Part shown: positions 18,400 through 27,900 of the stretch, one piece after another
How the letters are laid out: each line of letters starts with the position of its first letter
Position numbering within the stretch: position 1 is the stretch's first letter
Translations under genes and position numbers: made by a program
The notes under the pieces: generated by a model
Told to the model about the DNA's origin: nothing
Database searches by the model: none
Seen by the model: the letters and a program-made list of their open reading frames with translations, nothing else
Assembly (NCBI RefSeq): GCF_964036635.1
Contig: NZ_OZ038524.1
Location: forward strand, 322,001-386,000
Source of the DNA: Tenacibaculum dicentrarchi
GTDB lineage: Bacteria > Bacteroidota > Bacteroidia > Flavobacteriales > Flavobacteriaceae
Direction of reading: 5' to 3'
Length of the DNA: 64,000 nucleotides

Positions 18400-18809
18400 A
18401 GTTAGCAATGCCTTTTATTTTAGCTGAAGCAAAAGAAAAAGGACTGATATCAGTAGGTAATGCCGCTGCTTATTATAACAAAGCAGTAAAAGCTAATTTT
18501 GATGATTTAAAAGTGCAAATGCCTGCTGATTTTTTAACAAATACAGCGGTCTATAATTCAACTTCAGAAATATTATACGAACAAAAATGGCTGTCATTAT
18601 ATCATGTTGGTTTAGAGGCATGGTTTGATTGGAAACGAAGCAAAAAACCTTCTTTTATAAAAGCAGGTTCAGGAAATTTAAATGGTAATTTAGTGCCTGT
18701 TCGTTTATTATACCCGAGTTTAGAAAAATCTGTAAATAAAACAAATTATAAAAAAGCATCAAGTGCCATGGGAGGCGATACCATGAATGCTGCTGCTTGG
18801 TGGTGGTAA
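18400..18809 (+). pseudogene. susD/RagB-type lipoprotein gene, 3' remnant only
   Basis: The open frame (first ATG 18408) reads FILAEAKEKGLISVGNAAAYYNKAV then EILYEQKWLSLYHVGLEAWFDWKR, the C-terminal block of SusD-like glycan- or peptide-binding lipoproteins, with a normal stop after NAAAWWW. The first about 350 residues, including the lipoprotein signal, are missing, so it cannot be a functional surface protein. It is the 3' partner of the susC remnant at 17331. Confidence 0.88.
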
Positions 18810-18874
18810 AATTTAATTTCTTTTTTATCCAAAGAAAATTAATTATTAAATCTTCAAAATAAAAATAAACACAT

Positions 18875-18911
18875 AAAAAAGCACTCCTTATATTAAGGAG
18901 TGCTTTTTTTA
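18875..18911. terminator. Bidirectional terminator
   Basis: AAAAAGCACTCCTTA-TAT-TAAGGAGTGCTTTTT with A-tract left and T-tract right, between the convergent susD remnant and the zinc peptidase gene. Confidence 0.88.
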
Positions 18912-18942
18912 TTATAATAAATGCTAAAAATAGCTGTGATAC

Positions 18943-19641
18943 CTAATCTCTATTTCCTAAAATTCGCATTCCCCAATATAATAACATAGCTAATGATCCT
19001 AAAGCGGCAACTAAATAGGTTCTTGCTGCCCATTTTAAGGCATCTCTCGAGCCCGCTAATTCTTCACGAGTTACAATGTGTTTATCTTCTAGCCAAGCCA
19101 AAGCTCTATTGCTAGCGTCATATTCAACAGGTAAAGTTACAAAACTAAACAGCGTACCAACTGCCATAAAAATTAACCCTGCAATAGCAATGTAAAAGCC
19201 AATTACTGAGTTACCAGAAGCAGCTCCAAAGGTAATTCCACCAATAACCATCCATTGTGAATACTTAGAAGTAATACTTACCATCGGTACTAATTTTGAA
19301 CGCATTTGTAAATATTCATAAGCTCTAGCATGTTGTACAGCATGCCCAACTTCGTGTGCTGCAACGGCTGCTGATGCGGCATTTCGTTGGTTATAAACAC
19401 CTTCACTTAAATTAACCGTCTTGTTTTGAGGGTTGTAATGATCTGTTAACATTCCTGGAGTTGAAATTACTTTTACATCATTAATTCCGTGATCGTTTAA
19501 CATTTTTTGTGCAATTTCAGCGCCACTCATGCCATTTTTTAAATGAACCTGTGAATATTTCTTAAATTTACGTTTAAGCATATTGCTTACTAACCAGCTA
19601 CATAGCGAAATAATTCCTATCAGCACATAAAAACCTATCAT
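18943..19641 (-). CDS. Membrane zinc metallopeptidase (Zn_peptidase_2 / YugP family)
   Basis: A 232-residue membrane protein: an N-terminal transmembrane helix, a zinc motif HEVGHAVQH (about residues 95-103), then two to three further helices. This is the layout of the YugP-like neutral zinc metallopeptidases. Substrates are unknown; a role in membrane-protein quality control is a plausible inference. Normal length; it is transcribed toward the bidirectional terminator. Confidence 0.9.
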   Translation of the reverse strand: MIGFYVLIGIISLCSWLVSNMLKRKFKKYSQVHLKNGMSGAEIAQKMLNDHGINDVKVISTPGMLTDHYNPQNKTVNLSEGVYNQRNAASAAVAAHEVGHAVQHARAYEYLQMRSKLVPMVSITSKYSQWMVIGGITFGAASGNSVIGFYIAIAGLIFMAVGTLFSFVTLPVEYDASNRALAWLEDKHIVTREELAGSRDALKWAARTYLVAALGSLAMLLYWGMRILGNRD

Positions 19642-19749
19642 AAATTATGTTGTTTTAAAAGTTTGTATTGTTTTGTTTGATAAATTTACAACATTAATTA
19701 TTCCATTATTAAATTTTTTATCAAAAAATCAAAAAAATAAAATATCCAA

Positions 19750-20790
19750 ATGTCAAAAAATCAAAAAAAACCTAAAATTTTAATCGTATATACAGGAGGA
19801 ACTATTGGTATGGTTAAAGATTATAAAACAGGCGCTTTAAAAGCTTTTGATTTTAGCCAAATATCGAGTAAAATACCTGAATTACAGCAATTACATTGTG
19901 AAATAACAACTATTTCATTTGATGAAGCAATTGATTCGTCTAATATGAATGTGAGTTATTATACTAATATTGCGCAAATTATTGCCGACAATTATGATAG
20001 ATTTGATGGTTTTGTAGTACTTACAGGCTCTGATACTATGTCATATACATCATCAGCAATTAGTTTTATGTTTGAAAATTTACAAAAACCAGTAATTTTT
20101 ACAGGTTCGCAATTGCCAATTGGTGACTTACGTACCGATGCAAAGGAAAACTTAATTACTTCGATACAAATAGCATCAACACATAAAAATGAAAAACCAG
20201 TAATACAAGAAGTTGGGCTTTATTTTGAATATAAATTATATCGAGCTAATAGAACCACTAAAATAAATGCCGAACAATTTGAAGCTTTTACATCAATGAA
20301 TTATCCGCCTTTAGCGGTAAGTGGCGTGCATTTGAATTTTAATTATCCAGTGTTGTTTGAACCCAAAAAAACAGAAAATAAACTTATCTTCAGAAAAAAA
20401 TTAGATAATAACGTAGCTATTTTAAAATTATTTCCAGGGATAACCGCTGCGGTTGTAAAAAGCTTGATTAATATTCCTGATTTAAAAGGAATTGTTTTAG
20501 AAACCTACGGATCGGGAAATGCACCTACCCAAAAATGGTTTATAAATTTACTTGAAAAAGCAATATTTAAAGGAATTCACATTGTAAATGTAACTCAATG
20601 TGCTGGTGGAAGTGTTATCTTAGGGCATTATGAAACTAGTTCTGACCTAAAACGCATCGGAATTATTGATGGAAAAGATATAACGACAGAGACTGCTATT
20701 GCTAAAATGATGTATTTATTAGGTGAAAAATTATCAAAAGAAGAGTTTAAACATTATTTTGAAACATCGTTGCGTGGAGAAATTCACTAA
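19750..20790 (+). CDS. ansA: Type I (cytoplasmic) L-asparaginase
   Basis: Hydrolyses asparagine to aspartate and ammonia. The 346-residue protein has the first catalytic-Thr motif VYTGGTIGM (about residues 14-22) and the second motif FVVLTGSDTMSYT, with no signal peptide, so it is the cytoplasmic type I enzyme. A Lys within the later RTDAKENL segment completes the catalytic set. Normal length. Starts divergently from the zinc peptidase gene. Confidence 0.95.
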   Translation: MSKNQKKPKILIVYTGGTIGMVKDYKTGALKAFDFSQISSKIPELQQLHCEITTISFDEAIDSSNMNVSYYTNIAQIIADNYDRFDGFVVLTGSDTMSYTSSAISFMFENLQKPVIFTGSQLPIGDLRTDAKENLITSIQIASTHKNEKPVIQEVGLYFEYKLYRANRTTKINAEQFEAFTSMNYPPLAVSGVHLNFNYPVLFEPKKTENKLIFRKKLDNNVAILKLFPGITAAVVKSLINIPDLKGIVLETYGSGNAPTQKWFINLLEKAIFKGIHIVNVTQCAGGSVILGHYETSSDLKRIGIIDGKDITTETAIAKMMYLLGEKLSKEEFKHYFETSLRGEIH

Positions 20791-21026
20791 ATGATATTTT
20801 TTTAACTAAATTTATGCTTATAACTACCTGAAATAGTTATAGAAACAAAAATGTGTTATAAATAACCTTAATTTTTTTAATGTACCAAGATTTTTTTGTT
20901 ACTTGGCAGTCTGAAAATTAAAATTTATCAAATAAGAAAATCAATACTTATTTATGAAAATTTGAGTTTTTTCTAGTAAAAATTGTATTTTTAACCCATT
21001 AACTATTTAAAATTAATTATAACAAA

Positions 21027-21740
21027 ATGAAGAAAGTAGTAAATTTCCTAACTGTTGCAGGATTTATGTTTTTAGGGGCTATTCAGTCAGCAAGTGCTCA
21101 AGAAGCAGAAAAAACTTTTCACCAAGAGTTAAAACAACGTTTTATTGAAGGAGATCCTCAGTTTATGGGTATCGTATTGGTTGCTTTAATTTTAGGATTA
21201 GCAATTGCAATTGAAAGAATTATTTATTTAAACATGGCTACAACGAATACTAAAAAATTAGTAGCAAGTGTAGATGATGCTTTAAGTTCTGGTGGTATTG
21301 AAGCTGCTAAAGAGGTTTGTAGAAATACAAAAGGACCTGTTGCTTCTATCTTTTATCAAGGATTAGAAAGAGCTGACGAAGGTTTAGAAGCTGCTGAAAA
21401 AGCGGTAGTAGGTTACGGTGGTGTACAAATGGGATTATTAGAGAAAAACGTTTCTTGGTTATCTTTATTTATTGCATTAGCACCAATGTTAGGTTTCATG
21501 GGTACTGTAATTGGTATGATTGAAGCTTTTGATAAGATCGCAGTAGCAAATGATATTTCTCCAGCCGTAGTAGCAGGTGGTATTAAAATTGCACTTTTAA
21601 CAACGGTATTTGGTCTTGTAGCAGCAATTATCTTACAAATTTTTTATAATTACATCGTTTCTAAAATTGATAGTATTGTAAATAATATGGAAGATGCTTC
21701 AATTTCTTTAATCGACTTATTAGCTAAGTATAAAAAATAA
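21027..21740 (+). CDS. exbB: MotA/TolQ/ExbB proton channel family protein
   Basis: Inner-membrane subunit of the ExbB-ExbD motor, which uses proton motive force to energise TonB-dependent receptors. The 237-residue protein has an N-terminal signal-like helix (MKKVVNFLTVAGFMFLGAIQSASAQ), then three transmembrane segments with the family core WLSLFIALAPMLGFMGTVIGMIEAF. First gene of an operon with an unknown membrane protein and two exbD genes. Confidence 0.93.
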   Translation: MKKVVNFLTVAGFMFLGAIQSASAQEAEKTFHQELKQRFIEGDPQFMGIVLVALILGLAIAIERIIYLNMATTNTKKLVASVDDALSSGGIEAAKEVCRNTKGPVASIFYQGLERADEGLEAAEKAVVGYGGVQMGLLEKNVSWLSLFIALAPMLGFMGTVIGMIEAFDKIAVANDISPAVVAGGIKIALLTTVFGLVAAIILQIFYNYIVSKIDSIVNNMEDASISLIDLLAKYKK

Positions 21741-21748
21741 TCAATCGT

Positions 21749-22186
21749 ATGAATAATAAAATATTAACATTACTTGTAGCTTTAATATCACTTATTGGTG
21801 TTGGGCTATTTGTAAACGTTGTAATAATAGACAAAGAAAACGTAGAAGCGGTTTCTAATGCAGTGTCTCCTTTAGTAAGTTATTCATATTATTTACTAAT
21901 TGTAATTGTAATTGTTGCTGTAGTAATTTCACTGTTGAGTATGTTTAAAAACCCAGCAGCCTTAAAGAAAACCTTATTAGGTCTTTCTGTTTTAGGTGTA
22001 ATTTTAGTGGTTTCATATATATTCTCTTCTGATGCTCAAGTATTAGGTCCTGATGCAGGAGTACTAGTTCCAGCAGGAAGTACTTCTAAATGGGTAGGAA
22101 CAGGGATTACTTTTACCCTAGTTTTAGGCGTTATTGCAGGAGGTTTTTTTGTAGTAGATTTATTAAAAGGAATCGTTAAATCATAA
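21749..22186 (+). CDS. Small four-helix membrane protein of the exb operon
   Basis: A 145-residue hydrophobic protein with about four transmembrane helices and a short polar loop (SSDAQVLGPDAGVLVPAGST). No known domain recognised. It lies 8 bp after exbB and 6 bp before exbD and therefore probably works with the Exb complex; a stabilising or assembly subunit is an inference. From memory it recurs at the same place in other flavobacteria. Confidence 0.8.
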   Translation: MNNKILTLLVALISLIGVGLFVNVVIIDKENVEAVSNAVSPLVSYSYYLLIVIVIVAVVISLLSMFKNPAALKKTLLGLSVLGVILVVSYIFSSDAQVLGPDAGVLVPAGSTSKWVGTGITFTLVLGVIAGGFFVVDLLKGIVKS

Positions 22187-22192
22187 GTAAAC

Positions 22193-22819
22193 ATGGCAAG
22201 AAGAGAAAATCCAGAAATTAATGCAGGTTCTATGGCAGATATTGCATTCTTGCTACTTATCTTTTTCCTTGTAACAACTACAATGGATGTTGATTCAGGT
22301 ATCCCTAAAAAGTTAGCTGAAAAATCAGATGTTGTACCACCTATTGTAAAAGAGAAAAACATTTTTCAAGTCGCTATTAATAGAAACAATCAATTATTCG
22401 TAGAGGATGAGGGAATGGATTTAAAAGACTTAAAAGATGCGGCTGTTAAATTTATAGATAACGGTGGTGGTGTTGGTAACCCAATGCCAGGACAAGATGC
22501 AGGTGCAACTTGTAACTATTGTCAAGGAGCTAAAGATCCACTTTCGTCAGATCATCCAAACAAAGCCATTATTGCTGTTGAAAGTGATAGAGGTACTGAG
22601 TTTGGTATGTATGTTGCTGTTCAAAATGAATTATTAAAAGCTTACGCTGAATTACGTAACAAATTATGCCAACAAAAATACGGTATGAGTTTTACAGAAT
22701 TAGACAAAACTTTTAAAGCAGGTGCAAGAAAAGATGACGCATTAAGGAAAAAAGTAGAAGATATAAAAAATAGTTATCCTCAAATTATATCGGATACCGA
22801 GCCAACAAATGTTCAATAG
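22193..22819 (+). CDS. exbD: ExbD/TolR-family protein with CxxC-containing periplasmic insert
   Basis: A 208-residue single-span protein; the transmembrane segment (MADIAFLLLIFFLVTTTM, with Asp16 as the probable proton-carrying residue) is followed by a periplasmic domain. An insert in this domain carries Cys107 and Cys110 (CNYC), with a further Cys later (NKLCQQKYG), residues that E. coli ExbD lacks. These could form disulfides or bind a metal. It acts with the ExbB-like protein upstream. Confidence 0.9.
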   Translation: MARRENPEINAGSMADIAFLLLIFFLVTTTMDVDSGIPKKLAEKSDVVPPIVKEKNIFQVAINRNNQLFVEDEGMDLKDLKDAAVKFIDNGGGVGNPMPGQDAGATCNYCQGAKDPLSSDHPNKAIIAVESDRGTEFGMYVAVQNELLKAYAELRNKLCQQKYGMSFTELDKTFKAGARKDDALRKKVEDIKNSYPQIISDTEPTNVQ

Positions 22820-22837
22820 TATTAAAACAATTTAAGT

Positions 22838-23308
22838 ATGTCTAAATTTAAAAATAAGAAAAAAGAGATGCCAGCAGTGAATACTTCTTCACTTCCTGAT
22901 ATTGTTTTTATGTTATTATTCTTTTTCATGGTAACAACAGTAATGAGAGAAAGCGATTTAGCTATTGAAAATCCTCGTTTACCTAGTGCTAGTGAAGTAA
23001 AGAAGCTTGAACGTAAAAGTTTAGTGAGCACTATTTATGTTGGTAAGGCAAAAGATGCTAAATATGGAAAGGGCTATAATAGAATTCAGTTAAACGACAA
23101 GATTGCTACACCAGAAGATGTACCTTCTTTTATTTTCTTAGAAAGAGGAAATGTATCGGAAGCTGAAGTTCCTTTTATGACTACTTCTATAAAGATGGAT
23201 AAAGAATCGAGTGTTGGTACTTTAGCTGATATTCGTGAGAAATTAAGAGACGTAAATGCTCTTAAATTAAGTTTATCTACGCATAAATCAGCAGATATTA
23301 AAAAGTAA
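22838..23308 (+). CDS. exbD: ExbD/TolR-family protein (second copy)
   Basis: 156 residues; N-terminal basic tail, then LPDIVFMLLFFFMVTTVM with the conserved Asp, then a compact periplasmic domain ending ALKLSLSTHKSADIKK. It is 18 bp after the first exbD. Two unequal ExbD proteins per ExbB suggest a heteromeric peptidoglycan-binding or TonB-contacting subunit. Followed by a strong terminator. Confidence 0.92.
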   Translation: MSKFKNKKKEMPAVNTSSLPDIVFMLLFFFMVTTVMRESDLAIENPRLPSASEVKKLERKSLVSTIYVGKAKDAKYGKGYNRIQLNDKIATPEDVPSFIFLERGNVSEAEVPFMTTSIKMDKESSVGTLADIREKLRDVNALKLSLSTHKSADIKK

Positions 23309-23331
23309 TTACTTTTTAAAAGATAAATACC

Positions 23332-23364
23332 AAAAAGAGCAATCATAAGGATTGCTCTTTTTTT
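23332..23364 (+). terminator. exb operon terminator
   Basis: AAAAGAGCAATC-ATAAG-GATTGCTCTTTT followed by T-run. Confidence 0.9.
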
Positions 23365-23413
23365 ATGTAAAAAAGTGTATTTTTAGCTAATTTTAATTAG
23401 CGAAATTTATTGT

Positions 23414-24085
23414 ATGAAAAATAGTCTTATATTCTTTTTTTTATTTTTATCAATGGCCATTTTCTCTCAAAAAGATTCCTTGCAAATAGGCGATCGTTAC
23501 TGGGAAGATCAGCTTTATTTAAACGTAACTTTTAACACCTTAACAAATCAACCAAATAAAATTGATAAAAATACTTTTTCATTTGGTTTTTCGGCAGGGT
23601 ATATAAAAGATATTCCGCTTGTAAAAAGTGGTAAAATGGCTATTGGTATTGGGCTTGGCTACGCAATAGATTCATTTAATCTTAATGTAGAAGCCGTAAA
23701 AGAATATTCCGATAATTTACATCTAAATTACATGATAACAGCCAATAAGCTAAAAACACATACCCTTGAAATCCCTATTCAGTTTCGGTTAAGAACATCT
23801 ACCCAAAATAGTTTTTCTTTTTGGAGGCTTTACACAGGTATTAATTTTAGTTATAATTTAAGTAATACCTTTAGTTATACTGATGATACTATTAAAGCTG
23901 TCGATGTTTTAAACTCGGCTAGTTATAATAAATTTCAAACAGGATTAACACTTAGTTCGGGGTATAAAACCTTTAATTTTCATGTGTATTACGGATTAAC
24001 ACCTTTGTTAAAAAATGCTTTTTCAAATGGAGGTAGAGTTAGAAGTAATATAGTACGTTTTGGATTGGCTTTTTACTTATTATAA
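23414..24085 (+). CDS. PorT-like outer-membrane beta-barrel protein
   Basis: A 223-residue protein with a signal peptide (MKNSLIFFFLFLSMAIFSQ) and a beta-barrel body ending in VRFGLAFYLL. Its size and position after the exbD genes match PorT-family porins of Bacteroidetes; PorT itself takes part in the type IX secretion system, but that identity is not certain here because no diagnostic motif is visible. It overlaps the convergent membrane-protein gene by 6 bp. Confidence 0.7.
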   Translation: MKNSLIFFFLFLSMAIFSQKDSLQIGDRYWEDQLYLNVTFNTLTNQPNKIDKNTFSFGFSAGYIKDIPLVKSGKMAIGIGLGYAIDSFNLNVEAVKEYSDNLHLNYMITANKLKTHTLEIPIQFRLRTSTQNSFSFWRLYTGINFSYNLSNTFSYTDDTIKAVDVLNSASYNKFQTGLTLSSGYKTFNFHVYYGLTPLLKNAFSNGGRVRSNIVRFGLAFYLL

Positions 24086-24679
24086 TATGTAAAATGCAAT
24101 AAAAGGACTTAATATACCAATAAAAAAACCCAAATAAACTTCTTTAACGGTATGTGCTTTTAAATGAAGCCTAGCACTAGCTGAAAGCCCTGAGAGTAGT
24201 ATTAGAACGATAATTAAAGGAAGTATTGTTATGTTATGTATTTTTTGAAAAAGTAAAAAATAGCCAGTAGTAGCTCCTAAAGACAATAAATGTAAACTTG
24301 CTTTTATTTTTAATGAAAAAAGGATATAAATAACCCCTAAGCCAAATACTACACCAAAAAACAAGTAGCTTAAATCTTTAATAATTGTTATTTCAGAGAA
24401 AAATTTACCCAATAAAAATAGCAAAGACATCATAAAAAATACTGGAATTTTACGTTCTTTAATTCCATAAACTTCATACGATTTTATATATTTTACTGTT
24501 TTTAAAAAAACCAATAAAAGTATTGGAATAATATAAGTGGCAACAAATACCACGCCCAATAAGGTATATTGCTGATAACGGCTTAAATAAACAGGCGTTA
24601 AAATAAAATATAAAATGATGCCAATTGTTGGAATAACAATCGGATGTAAAATAGTAGATATGAATTTAGACCAACGCAT
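24080..24679 (-). CDS. Multi-helix membrane protein with PAP2-like C-terminal motif
   Basis: A 199-residue integral membrane protein with about six helices. The segment LSASARLHLKAHTVKEVYLGFF near the C-terminus resembles the last PAP2 phosphatase motif (SRxxxxxHxxxEVxxG), but the earlier KxxxxxxRP and PSGH motifs are missing, so it may not be an active phosphatase. Its start lies 3 bp after the rpoN stop, so it is co-transcribed with rpoN. Confidence 0.7.
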   Translation of the reverse strand: MRWSKFISTILHPIVIPTIGIILYFILTPVYLSRYQQYTLLGVVFVATYIIPILLLVFLKTVKYIKSYEVYGIKERKIPVFFMMSLLFLLGKFFSEITIIKDLSYLFFGVVFGLGVIYILFSLKIKASLHLLSLGATTGYFLLFQKIHNITILPLIIVLILLSGLSASARLHLKAHTVKEVYLGFFIGILSPFIAFYIL

Positions 24680-24682
24680 TTT

Positions 24683-26155
24683 TTATATTTCTTTACGTAA
24701 TCTTGCTACCGAAATATCTAGTTGCTCACGATATTTAGCAACCGTTCTTCTAGCAATAGGATAGCCTTTTTCTTTTAATATTTTAGATAATTTTTCATCG
24801 GTAAGTGGTTTGCGTTTATCTTCTTCTTGAATAACGGTTTCTAATATTTTTTTAATTTCACGAGTAGAAACATCTTCACCTTGGTCATTTTTCATTGATT
24901 CAGAGAAAAATACCTTTATCAATTTTGTTCCGTAAGGTGTTGTTACATATTTACTATTTGCAACTCTTGAAACAGTTGAAACATCCATGTGGATTTCATC
25001 GGCAATATCTTTTAAAATCATTGGTTTTAGCTTGCGCTCATCACCTGTTAAAAAATAAGCCTGTTGACGTAGCATAATAGCATTCATGGTAATTAAAAGT
25101 GTTTGTTGACGTTGTTTTATAGCATCAATAAACCACTTTGCAGCATCCAATTTTTGCTTAATAAACATCACAGCATCTTTTTGACTTTTACTCTTTTTTG
25201 TAGCATCACTATACCCTTTTAGCATATTATTATATTCACGAGAAACATGTAATTCAGGAGCATTACGTGAATTTAAAGTCAATTCTAAATTTCCATCAAT
25301 AATTTGTATTGAAAAATCAGGAACTATTTGTTCTGCTAATTTATTATTACCAGCATATGAACTACCTGGTTTTGGGTTTAATTTTCCAATTTCGGCAATT
25401 ATCTCTTTTAAATAATCTTCATCAATATTAAACTTTTCGAGTAGTTTTTTATAATGTTTTTTAACAAAGTGATCAAAAGCATTTTCAAGAATATCAATAG
25501 CTAAACTTCTTGTTTGCTTTGCTGATTTTGATTTTAATTGAATAATTAAACATTCCTTTAAATCACGAGCACCAACACCTATAGGGTCTAGTTTTTGAAC
25601 CACATTAATTAAAATATGTTCTACTTTTTCTTCGGATGTAAAAATATTTTGAGTAAAGGCTAAATCATCTACTAAATCGATAATTTCTCTACGGATATAG
25701 CCGCTGTCATCAATACTTCCTACTAAAAAATCGGCAATAGCGCGTTCTTCTTCATTAATTCTAAAGGTATTTAATTGATTATTTAACGATTGATGAAAAC
25801 TCGTTCCTGCTGCATACGGAATTTGTCTATCTTCATCATCCGCCGAATAATTATTTGCTTGTGTCTTATAACTAGGATACTCATCATCACTTAAATACTC
25901 ATCAATATTGATGTCTTGTGTATCTATTTTTTCAGTTCCTTCGTCATTATTATAATCATCAGAATCAGCATCTGTTAAGGTATCTTCAAAGTTTTCAGGC
26001 TCTTCTTTACCAGTATCTAAAGCAGGGTTTTCTTCAATTTCTTGTTTTAAACGCTCTTCAAAAGCTTGGGTAGGCAATTGAATCAACTTCATTAACTGAA
26101 TTTGTTGTGGCGATAATTTTTGAAGTAATTTATAATGTAAACTTTGTTTTAGCAT
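24683..26155 (-). CDS. rpoN: RNA polymerase sigma-54 factor
   Basis: A 490-residue sigma factor that directs RNA polymerase to -24/-12 promoters and needs enhancer-binding ATPases. Region I begins QKLSPQQIQLMKLIQLPTQAFE; an acidic linker (residues about 50-90) is rich in Asp/Glu; the core-binding and HTH regions follow; the RpoN box is ARRTVAKYRE near the C-terminus. The TATATTTG -7 element on the minus strand (26161-26168) is only 5 nt before the ATG, which would give a leaderless mRNA. Confidence 0.96.
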   Translation of the reverse strand: MLKQSLHYKLLQKLSPQQIQLMKLIQLPTQAFEERLKQEIEENPALDTGKEEPENFEDTLTDADSDDYNNDEGTEKIDTQDINIDEYLSDDEYPSYKTQANNYSADDEDRQIPYAAGTSFHQSLNNQLNTFRINEEERAIADFLVGSIDDSGYIRREIIDLVDDLAFTQNIFTSEEKVEHILINVVQKLDPIGVGARDLKECLIIQLKSKSAKQTRSLAIDILENAFDHFVKKHYKKLLEKFNIDEDYLKEIIAEIGKLNPKPGSSYAGNNKLAEQIVPDFSIQIIDGNLELTLNSRNAPELHVSREYNNMLKGYSDATKKSKSQKDAVMFIKQKLDAAKWFIDAIKQRQQTLLITMNAIMLRQQAYFLTGDERKLKPMILKDIADEIHMDVSTVSRVANSKYVTTPYGTKLIKVFFSESMKNDQGEDVSTREIKKILETVIQEEDKRKPLTDEKLSKILKEKGYPIARRTVAKYREQLDISVARLRKEI

Positions 26156-26160
26156 ACTTA

Positions 26161-26168
26161 CAAATATA
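26161..26168 (-). promoter_or_regulatory. rpoN -7 element directly before ATG
   Basis: Reads TATATTTG on the minus strand, 5 nt before the rpoN ATG; no TTG at the -33 distance. Confidence 0.5.
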
Positions 26169-26181
26169 TGAAATTAAGGTC

Positions 26182-26218
26182 AAAAAAAAATCGTCATTCT
26201 GTGAGGAATGACGATTAT
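26182..26218 (-). terminator. asnS terminator
   Basis: On the minus strand AATCGTCATTC / GAATGACGATT stem followed by eight or nine T, between asnS and rpoN. Confidence 0.88.
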
Positions 26219-26240
26219 ATGCTATAAATTTTATTGTTTT

Positions 26241-27674
26241 TTAAAATTCTGCGTTTTGTGGTGTTCTAGGAAACGGAATTACATCACGAATATTGCTCAT
26301 TCCTGTAGCAAATAAAACTAAACGTTCAAATCCTAAACCAAATCCTGAATGTACTGCTGTACCAAACTTACGAGTATCTAAATACCACCATAATTCTTCT
26401 TCATCAATGTTTAAATCGGCCATTTTAGCTTTTAAAACATCTAAACGCTCTTCTCTTTGAGAACCTCCAACCATTTCTCCAATTCCTGGAAATAAAACAT
26501 CCATTGCACGAACCGTTTTACCATCGTCATTTAAACGCATGTAAAATGCTTTTATCGTTGCAGGGTAATCAAATAAAATTACAGGGCATTTAAAGTGTTT
26601 TTCAACTAAATAACGCTCATGTTCCGATTGTAAATCAACACCCCATTCTGTAATAGGAAATTGAAATTTCTTCTTTTTATTTGGCTTACAATTACGTAAA
26701 ATATCAAAAGCTTCGGTGTAAGAAACACGTTTAAAGTTGTTATTAGCAACAAAGTTTAATTTTTCAATTAAGCCCATTTCGCTACGCTCCGCCTGTGGTT
26801 TTGTTTTATCTTCCTGTGTTAAACGATTGTCTAAAAATGCCAAATCGTCTTTACAGTTTTCTAAAACATAGTTTAAAACCGATTTGATAAAATCTTCAGA
26901 TAAATCCATATTGGCATCTAAATCATTAAATGCAACCTCAGGTTCAATCATCCAAAATTCGGCTAAATGACGTGTTGTATTTGAATTTTCAGCTCTAAAA
27001 GTAGGACCAAAAGTATATACTTTTCCTAATGCCATGGCATAGGTTTCAGCTTCTAACTGACCAGAAACGGTTAAATTAGTTTCTTTTCCGAAGAAATCTT
27101 GTGTATAATCAATTTCTCCAGCTTCGTTTAAGGGCGCTTTATTTGTTTCAAAATTAGAAACATGAAACATTTCTCCAGCACCTTCGGCATCAGAACCAGT
27201 AACAATTGGTGTATTTACGTAGTTAAATCCGTTTTCTTGAAAATACTTATGAACCCCAAAAGATAAAGCAGAACGAACTCTCATTACAGCACTAAAAGTA
27301 TTTGTTCTAATACGTAAATGCGCGTTTTCTCTTAAAAACTCTAAACTATGTTTTTTAGGTTGAATAGGGTATTCATCAGGATTCGAATCGCCTAAAATTT
27401 CTAGTTTAGTAACTTTTATTTCTACCGATTGTCCTTTACCTTGACTTTCAATTAAAGTACCTGTAATACTCACTGCGGCACTTGTGGTAATTCTTTTTAA
27501 AAGTTCTTCATCTGTGTTTTCGAAATCTACAACACATTGAATATTATTAATGGTAGAGCCATCATTTAAAGCAATAAAACGATTGCTTCTAAAGGTTCTA
27601 ACCCATCCTTTTACGTGTACTTCTTGTAAAAATTTATCCGAATGTAATAATTCGTTAACGCTACTTCTTTTCAT
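26241..27674 (-). CDS. asnS: Asparaginyl-tRNA synthetase
   Basis: Class IIb synthetase, 477 residues. An N-terminal OB-fold anticodon-binding domain ([22 protein letters not shown]) is followed by the catalytic core with motif 2 ([25 protein letters not shown]) and motif 3 ([16 protein letters not shown]). It charges tRNA-Asn directly. Own promoter and terminator. Confidence 0.97.
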   Translation of the reverse strand: MKRSSVNELLHSDKFLQEVHVKGWVRTFRSNRFIALNDGSTINNIQCVVDFENTDEELLKRITTSAAVSITGTLIESQGKGQSVEIKVTKLEILGDSNPDEYPIQPKKHSLEFLRENAHLRIRTNTFSAVMRVRSALSFGVHKYFQENGFNYVNTPIVTGSDAEGAGEMFHVSNFETNKAPLNEAGEIDYTQDFFGKETNLTVSGQLEAETYAMALGKVYTFGPTFRAENSNTTRHLAEFWMIEPEVAFNDLDANMDLSEDFIKSVLNYVLENCKDDLAFLDNRLTQEDKTKPQAERSEMGLIEKLNFVANNNFKRVSYTEAFDILRNCKPNKKKKFQFPITEWGVDLQSEHERYLVEKHFKCPVILFDYPATIKAFYMRLNDDGKTVRAMDVLFPGIGEMVGGSQREERLDVLKAKMADLNIDEEELWWYLDTRKFGTAVHSGFGLGFERLVLFATGMSNIRDVIPFPRTPQNAEF

Positions 27675-27692
27675 CTTTTAAAAATTGAATAG

Positions 27693-27723
27693 CAAAGATA
27701 CTTTTTTGAAATAAAACAATCAA
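27693..27723 (-). promoter_or_regulatory. asnS promoter
   Basis: On the minus strand TTG (complement of 27721-27723), 20 nt spacer, TATCTTTG (complement of 27693-27700), 18 nt before the asnS ATG. Confidence 0.72.
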
Positions 27724-27791
27724 CGTAGATTCTTATTGTTTTTTATTCATTTTTAGAAGATATTGTTAAAAAAACAGGATTTTTATAATTT

Positions 27792-27882
27792 GAAGCAATT
27801 TCCCGCTTTCCGCACTCGCTCTTTTTTGAAAAAAAATCAAAAAAGGAGCTCAAACAATTGCTACAATCGGGGCTAGGCATTT
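27792..27882. repeat. Dispersed structured repeat, copy 2 (subtype A)
   Basis: 91 bp, identical to the copy at 3955 apart from one extra A in the central A-run. It lies directly after the 3' end of the LuxR-family gene. Confidence 0.85.
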
Positions 27883-27900
27883 TAGTAAGCCTACTTTATT

